Source: JBGPHT01 sp041484525 (GTDB taxonomy: Bacteria > Acidobacteriota > Terriglobia > Bryobacterales > Bryobacteraceae). Taken from it: 35,503 nt of DNA. Below the pieces are notes generated by a model. It did not search any database. It saw only the letters and a list, made by a program, of their open reading frames with translations, and was not told the origin of the DNA. Positions within the stretch are counted from its first letter, which is position 1. Each line of letters starts with the position of its first letter. The stretch is taken from NCBI GenBank assembly GCA_041484525.1, contig JBGPHT010000076.1, positions 1 to 35,503 of the forward strand. The letters are read 5' to 3'. Both the position numbers and the translations under genes were made by a program. Below, piece by piece: positions 33,701-35,503 of the stretch.

Positions 33701-34159
33701 GAAGGAGCGGATGGGCCCCGGGATGCTGGCGGTCGGCCAGGCGTCGGCGCCGGCCGGCGTCTTTGCCGCGGGCAGAGCCAGCGTCTTGCCGCCGATCGAG
33801 CGGTACACATCCAGGTTCCGCGCGGCCGCTTCGTTGTCTCCTGCCAGCAGATCCAAAACCGCCAGCCGCCGGGCCGCGGATTCGGCGCGCGCCCGATCGC
33901 CGGAACTGCGCGCTACGGTCAACAATTTGTTGTAAGCGTCACGGCTCGAAGGATCGCCATACCGCTCCAGGAATTCCGCGTACGCAGTCAGTGCCGGAAT
34001 GCTGTTGGGATTGTCTTGAGCGGTTTTGGCCAAGGCGGTGCGCGCGCCTGCCGTGTCGCCCGACGATTCCATTTTTCGGACTTGATCCAGGTTTTGGCCA
34101 GGCAAGGCCAATGAGAAGAAAATCAGGACGATTACCGTTACGGTCGAGAATGCCTTCAT
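30761..34159 (-). CDS. 1132-aa secreted hypothetical protein with N-terminal TPR-like repeats
   Basis: GGGAG 5 nt before the ATG at 34159 fixes the start over an in-frame upstream codon; MKAFSTVTVIVLIFFSLALP is the signal peptide. Residues about 25-125 look like TPR repeats (AGARTALAKTAQDNPNSIPA, YGDPSSRDAYNKLLTVARSS, AARNLDVYRSIGG). The remaining 1000 residues are mostly helical and contain no motif I can assign. Examples are PFVYDFHSTLVPVMFGPEYW, FYTAVRGRITSPGPARPVF and VHTWRPTEMYGTGWPSNGGG near the C-terminus. I considered DUF3160-like proteins, also large and secreted, but cannot support it. It is an intact single frame with no frameshift. The VWA gene follows after 6 nt, so the two form an operon. 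Role unknown; a large extracytoplasmic scaffold or hydrolase is possible. Confidence 0.8.
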   Translation of the reverse strand: MKAFSTVTVIVLIFFSLALPGQNLDQVRKMESSGDTAGARTALAKTAQDNPNSIPALTAYAEFLERYGDPSSRDAYNKLLTVARSSGDRARAESAARRLAVLDLLAGDNEAAARNLDVYRSIGGKTLALPAAKTPAGADAWPTASIPGPIRSFSRMAAIAPDANPADILPALARNVVTNGYQASHSNEALEQTEYLKLVHRYLSQARELDKLGGADKTIRIENCESPKVAELLRILGFRMRGGCGSEVVLETVNASRAFLTTDSGFPVNELEQALRTNRPFVYDFHSTLVPVMFGPEYWTGGGKEKEADFIEAFISDPAMCRLYLGFSKLDRETGEAFKAGMTFARLKAYSHVLDFFGGMFEIRNGQAVVPGGQKSAAAWAELAGAPPDKGAAFFDKLVTKDDGWLASLFDALARIRGPVRDYLTEPTRMKRFYTAVRGRITSPGPARPVFRSNTDMMLLTTRLQLDPNGKPHIPGNLEIWKNLFINHPQGKYDGKLTRLATTWKEPDDVLEALFALCRKAVENEPLKIFMAMSDVDRNRPTPLEPPTVDRLMRSYHNYGSLYPIFSESRTLSDQSANQFLDAVEAINKLRDPLFRADVAGSFQSSIGLWQILIRQHSIPETKADATFSSITVPFGQVKSARELFDAGRNSVTVLLAAAPKGQGAANQPHERILDLLAGSSDDTESRDEIAQELNHILEAQRILSLDTLFQLADHLEAIAKGEKLNAALVNKLAARVAEIQLPRATLSSSEKNALGFGYWTDKHIESERKLNLRSAVEKAGADPEKVKDVRGLMAPLLRDTLLAYNYAYYAPPGAQILYTNPVFVRSHDFLGMQGTVHTWRPTEMYGTGWPSNGGGRLVGSLSGLAYALAEAEQNFLIPAQTQALIWGDLVPQMILSAKISRWWHVTPSQVHWVGLHMRYGRELLAQSTLDTGLRAQVLEALAMLAAPARASQVARLLEQGNVKDAVDLVTPSELFALARDVAPQRAGDDSCLLAELKQLPKSSEEVTYTAISSAFGTPKPTLANSYQLELLGLRTFPTLMGYSSRIMAESWESNTLYWAALADELSVTPAQLNVRIPEWTQKLVEHIFASHLEDWPALLKSLRWVGEDVRTKSRAVAAVDPKAGVGEFPNR

Positions 34160-34224
34160 GATGGCTCCCGCGAACAATCCTGCTACTGGTGAATCACTCT
34201 ATCATGTCCACCCGTAGTCTGGTG

Positions 34225-34254
34225 ATTCTAGAATAAACAAAATCCAAAGCGCAA
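34225..34254 (-). promoter_or_regulatory. Possible promoter of the TPR/VWA operon
   Basis: On the minus strand TTGCGC (34254-34249) and TAGAAT (34230-34225) are 18 nt apart, 4/6 and 5/6 matches to the -35 and -10 consensus. Transcription would begin about 60 nt before the ATG at 34159. Confidence 0.3.
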
Positions 34255-34468
34255 CTGCAAGGATGTAAAAAGCAAAACTGCGGATTGGAAAACGGGAAAT
34301 TCTCTTTGGATAACGTGGGCGCGGAGGCTGCCAGGTTTGGAAAAAACAGATGGCGCGCCGGTGCCGGCCACTCCCGAAACATCTGTTACGATCAAGCCGG
34401 CGTGCGCGCCAGTATCGAAAGATCGCACCGGCCGCAGCACCATTGCCGCGGCCGGCGTAAGCCAAACG
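34255..34468. other. Intergenic region downstream of the Gly-rich gene
   Basis: No supported gene. A minus-strand frame ends in a hydrophobic stretch (FAFYILAVALWILFIL, about 34220-34280), but it has no start signal and an Arg/Pro-rich low-quality N-terminus. I could not find a terminator with a T-run. Confidence 0.4.
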
Positions 34469-35296
34469 TTATTGCGGAAGGTTAAACGATACGTTGCGCT
34501 CGCGATTCAATTGCGAGCTGAGCGAGCGATCCACCTGTTCCAGCGCCACCAGTTTTTCCAAGTGGTCCATGGTGACGTAATGCAAGGTGACCCCGGTCAC
34601 CCAATACGCAGCCACGGCGCTGATGCTGTTGTCCTTGAACGCCACCAGGTAGATGGGGGAAGCTCCACTGCTGCCGCCGCCACCGCCGCTGCCGCTCGAC
34701 AGCCTGGTCTCCTGCCCATACTCGTCGTACTCGTGGCTCACCGGACGGGCCCGTTCCACGATCACCGTGGTGGCAGGCTGCTGCGGTGGGTACACCACCG
34801 TCACGTTCGACGAAGGCTGTTGATACGCCGAACCGTAAGTCGCCGGAGTGCTGTAATACGGCGTGTCGTAGGCATCGTAGAATCCGCCGCCCCAGCCGCC
34901 CCCCCAGCCTCCGCCCCAGCCCAAGCCGCCGAATCCTAATCCGACGAACGAGGACCCGAAGAAGGGGCTCCCGAAGCCGCGAAAACCAAATCCGCGACCG
35001 GCGAATCTGTTGCCATTTACGAAGCCGCCACCGCGCCAGCCACCGCCACCGCGCCAGCCGCCGCCACCGCTCCAACCACCGCCGCCGCGGCCCATTCCGC
35101 CGCCTCCCATACCGCTGCCGCCGCCACGGCCCATGCCACCGCCGCCGCCCATACCGCTACCGCCGCCACGGCCCATGCCACCGCCGCCGCCCATACCGCC
35201 GCCGCCGCGGCCCATGCCGCCGCCACCGCCGCGCTGAGCCAACATGACACCACTGGCTAGTACGCAGCAGAGCGTAACTCGCAATAGAGTCCTCAT
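34469..35296 (-). CDS. Secreted glycine-rich protein
   Basis: 275 residues. GAGGG 8 nt before the ATG at 35296 sets the start; upstream codons of the same frame give no signal peptide, whereas MRTLLRVTLCCVLASGVMLA does. The mature protein begins with about 75 residues of GGGMGRGGG-like tandem units, then WRGGGGW repeats and an aromatic/Gly section (GRGFGFRGFGSPFFGSSFVG, GGGWGGGWGGGFYDAYD). A Pro/Tyr/Ser linker leads to a second Gly/Ser patch and a folded C-terminal domain (ASPIYLVAFKDNSISAVAAY, HYVTMDHLEKLVALEQVDRS). The C-terminal part is the only region with normal composition and is probably the functional domain, with the repeats giving a flexible surface-exposed or cell-wall-binding arm. 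Repeat number is likely to vary between strains. No neighbour on its strand is close enough for an operon. Confidence 0.8.
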   Translation of the reverse strand: MRTLLRVTLCCVLASGVMLAQRGGGGGMGRGGGGMGGGGGMGRGGGSGMGGGGGMGRGGGSGMGGGGMGRGGGGWSGGGGWRGGGGWRGGGFVNGNRFAGRGFGFRGFGSPFFGSSFVGLGFGGLGWGGGWGGGWGGGFYDAYDTPYYSTPATYGSAYQQPSSNVTVVYPPQQPATTVIVERARPVSHEYDEYGQETRLSSGSGGGGGSSGASPIYLVAFKDNSISAVAAYWVTGVTLHYVTMDHLEKLVALEQVDRSLSSQLNRERNVSFNLPQ

Positions 35297-35503
35297 GGAA
35301 TCGCCCTCTAATTGCGAGCTTACTCCTCGAATGGCAGCGCCCGCAAGCGGGTAAGCTCCGGCGGGTGCGCGACATAAAAGTGGAGAGACCCACGCATCTT
35401 CAACAAAACGGCAAGAGTCTGAGCGTACACATACGCAAGGCTTCTGGCCGATGTGCGGCGAACGCACATCTTGACCGGTGCGGGATAGCCCGTCCTGGAG
35501 GCC
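35297..35503. other. Upstream region of the Gly-rich gene to the window edge
   Basis: I see no gene and no clear promoter here. Open frames at the edge have no start signal or family-like content. Confidence 0.4.

Noticed and set aside
34202..34465. Small minus-strand frame ending in a hydrophobic helix
   Set aside because: Arg/Pro-rich start, no ribosome site and no family resemblance; the hydrophobic tail may be chance in AT-rich DNA.
35050..35240. CRISPR-like short repeats
   Set aside because: The repeats are in-frame codons of a secreted Gly-rich protein, without unique spacers.

Overview
The window looks like a chromosomal piece of an Acidobacteriota genome, most likely Bryobacterales/Solibacter-like. 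The signs are two proteins of the acidobacterial VWFA-related type, a fragment resembling the Solibacter C-terminal domain (TIGR03437 type), a PEP-CTERM CHRD protein, Tat-dependent Gfo/Idh/MocA and VWA proteins, very large secreted hypothetical proteins and GC-rich codon use. This placement is inferred from family content, not from a search.

Layout. 1-845: the 3' end of an ISAzo13-type transposase and the decayed remnant of an MFS transporter. 880-2058 (-): a secreted amidohydrolase, followed by about 600 bases with no supported gene. 2737-19838 (+): the core of the window, a tight 17 kb operon of four giant proteins (about 1136, 1101, 1863 and 614 aa) ending in two tandem paralogous trypsin-like proteases with intact His-Asp-Ser triads. 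None of the six has a classical signal peptide. The four giants are not of known function, and I regard the whole as the best candidate for an undescribed system. 19840-21825 (+): gene debris (transposase, CBM9-like and TIGR03437-like fragments), then a VWFA protein with an internal deletion. 21925-24793: a PEP-CTERM CHRD protein (-), tRNA-Pro(CGG) (-), selA (+) and efp (-), the last two converging with a 1-nt gap. 24893-26092 (-): a Tat-exported Gfo/Idh/MocA oxidoreductase.

26138-29720 appears to be a complete inserted element of about 3.6 kb. It has 21-bp terminal inverted repeats (20/21 match) directly abutted by an 18/19-bp direct repeat on both outer sides. It carries an IS1-like single-ORF DDE transposase plus passenger genes: two membrane proteins, a coiled-coil/winged-helix protein and a small divergent ORF. 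It sits immediately upstream of the Gfo/Idh gene. 29771-34159 (-): a two-gene operon of a 1132-aa secreted repeat protein and a VWA protein. 34469-35296 (-): a glycine-rich secreted protein.

Apart from the 17 kb operon, the minus-strand pair at 29771-34159 and the 3.6 kb element, the genes look like independent units. No CRISPR array, rRNA or replication origin was seen.
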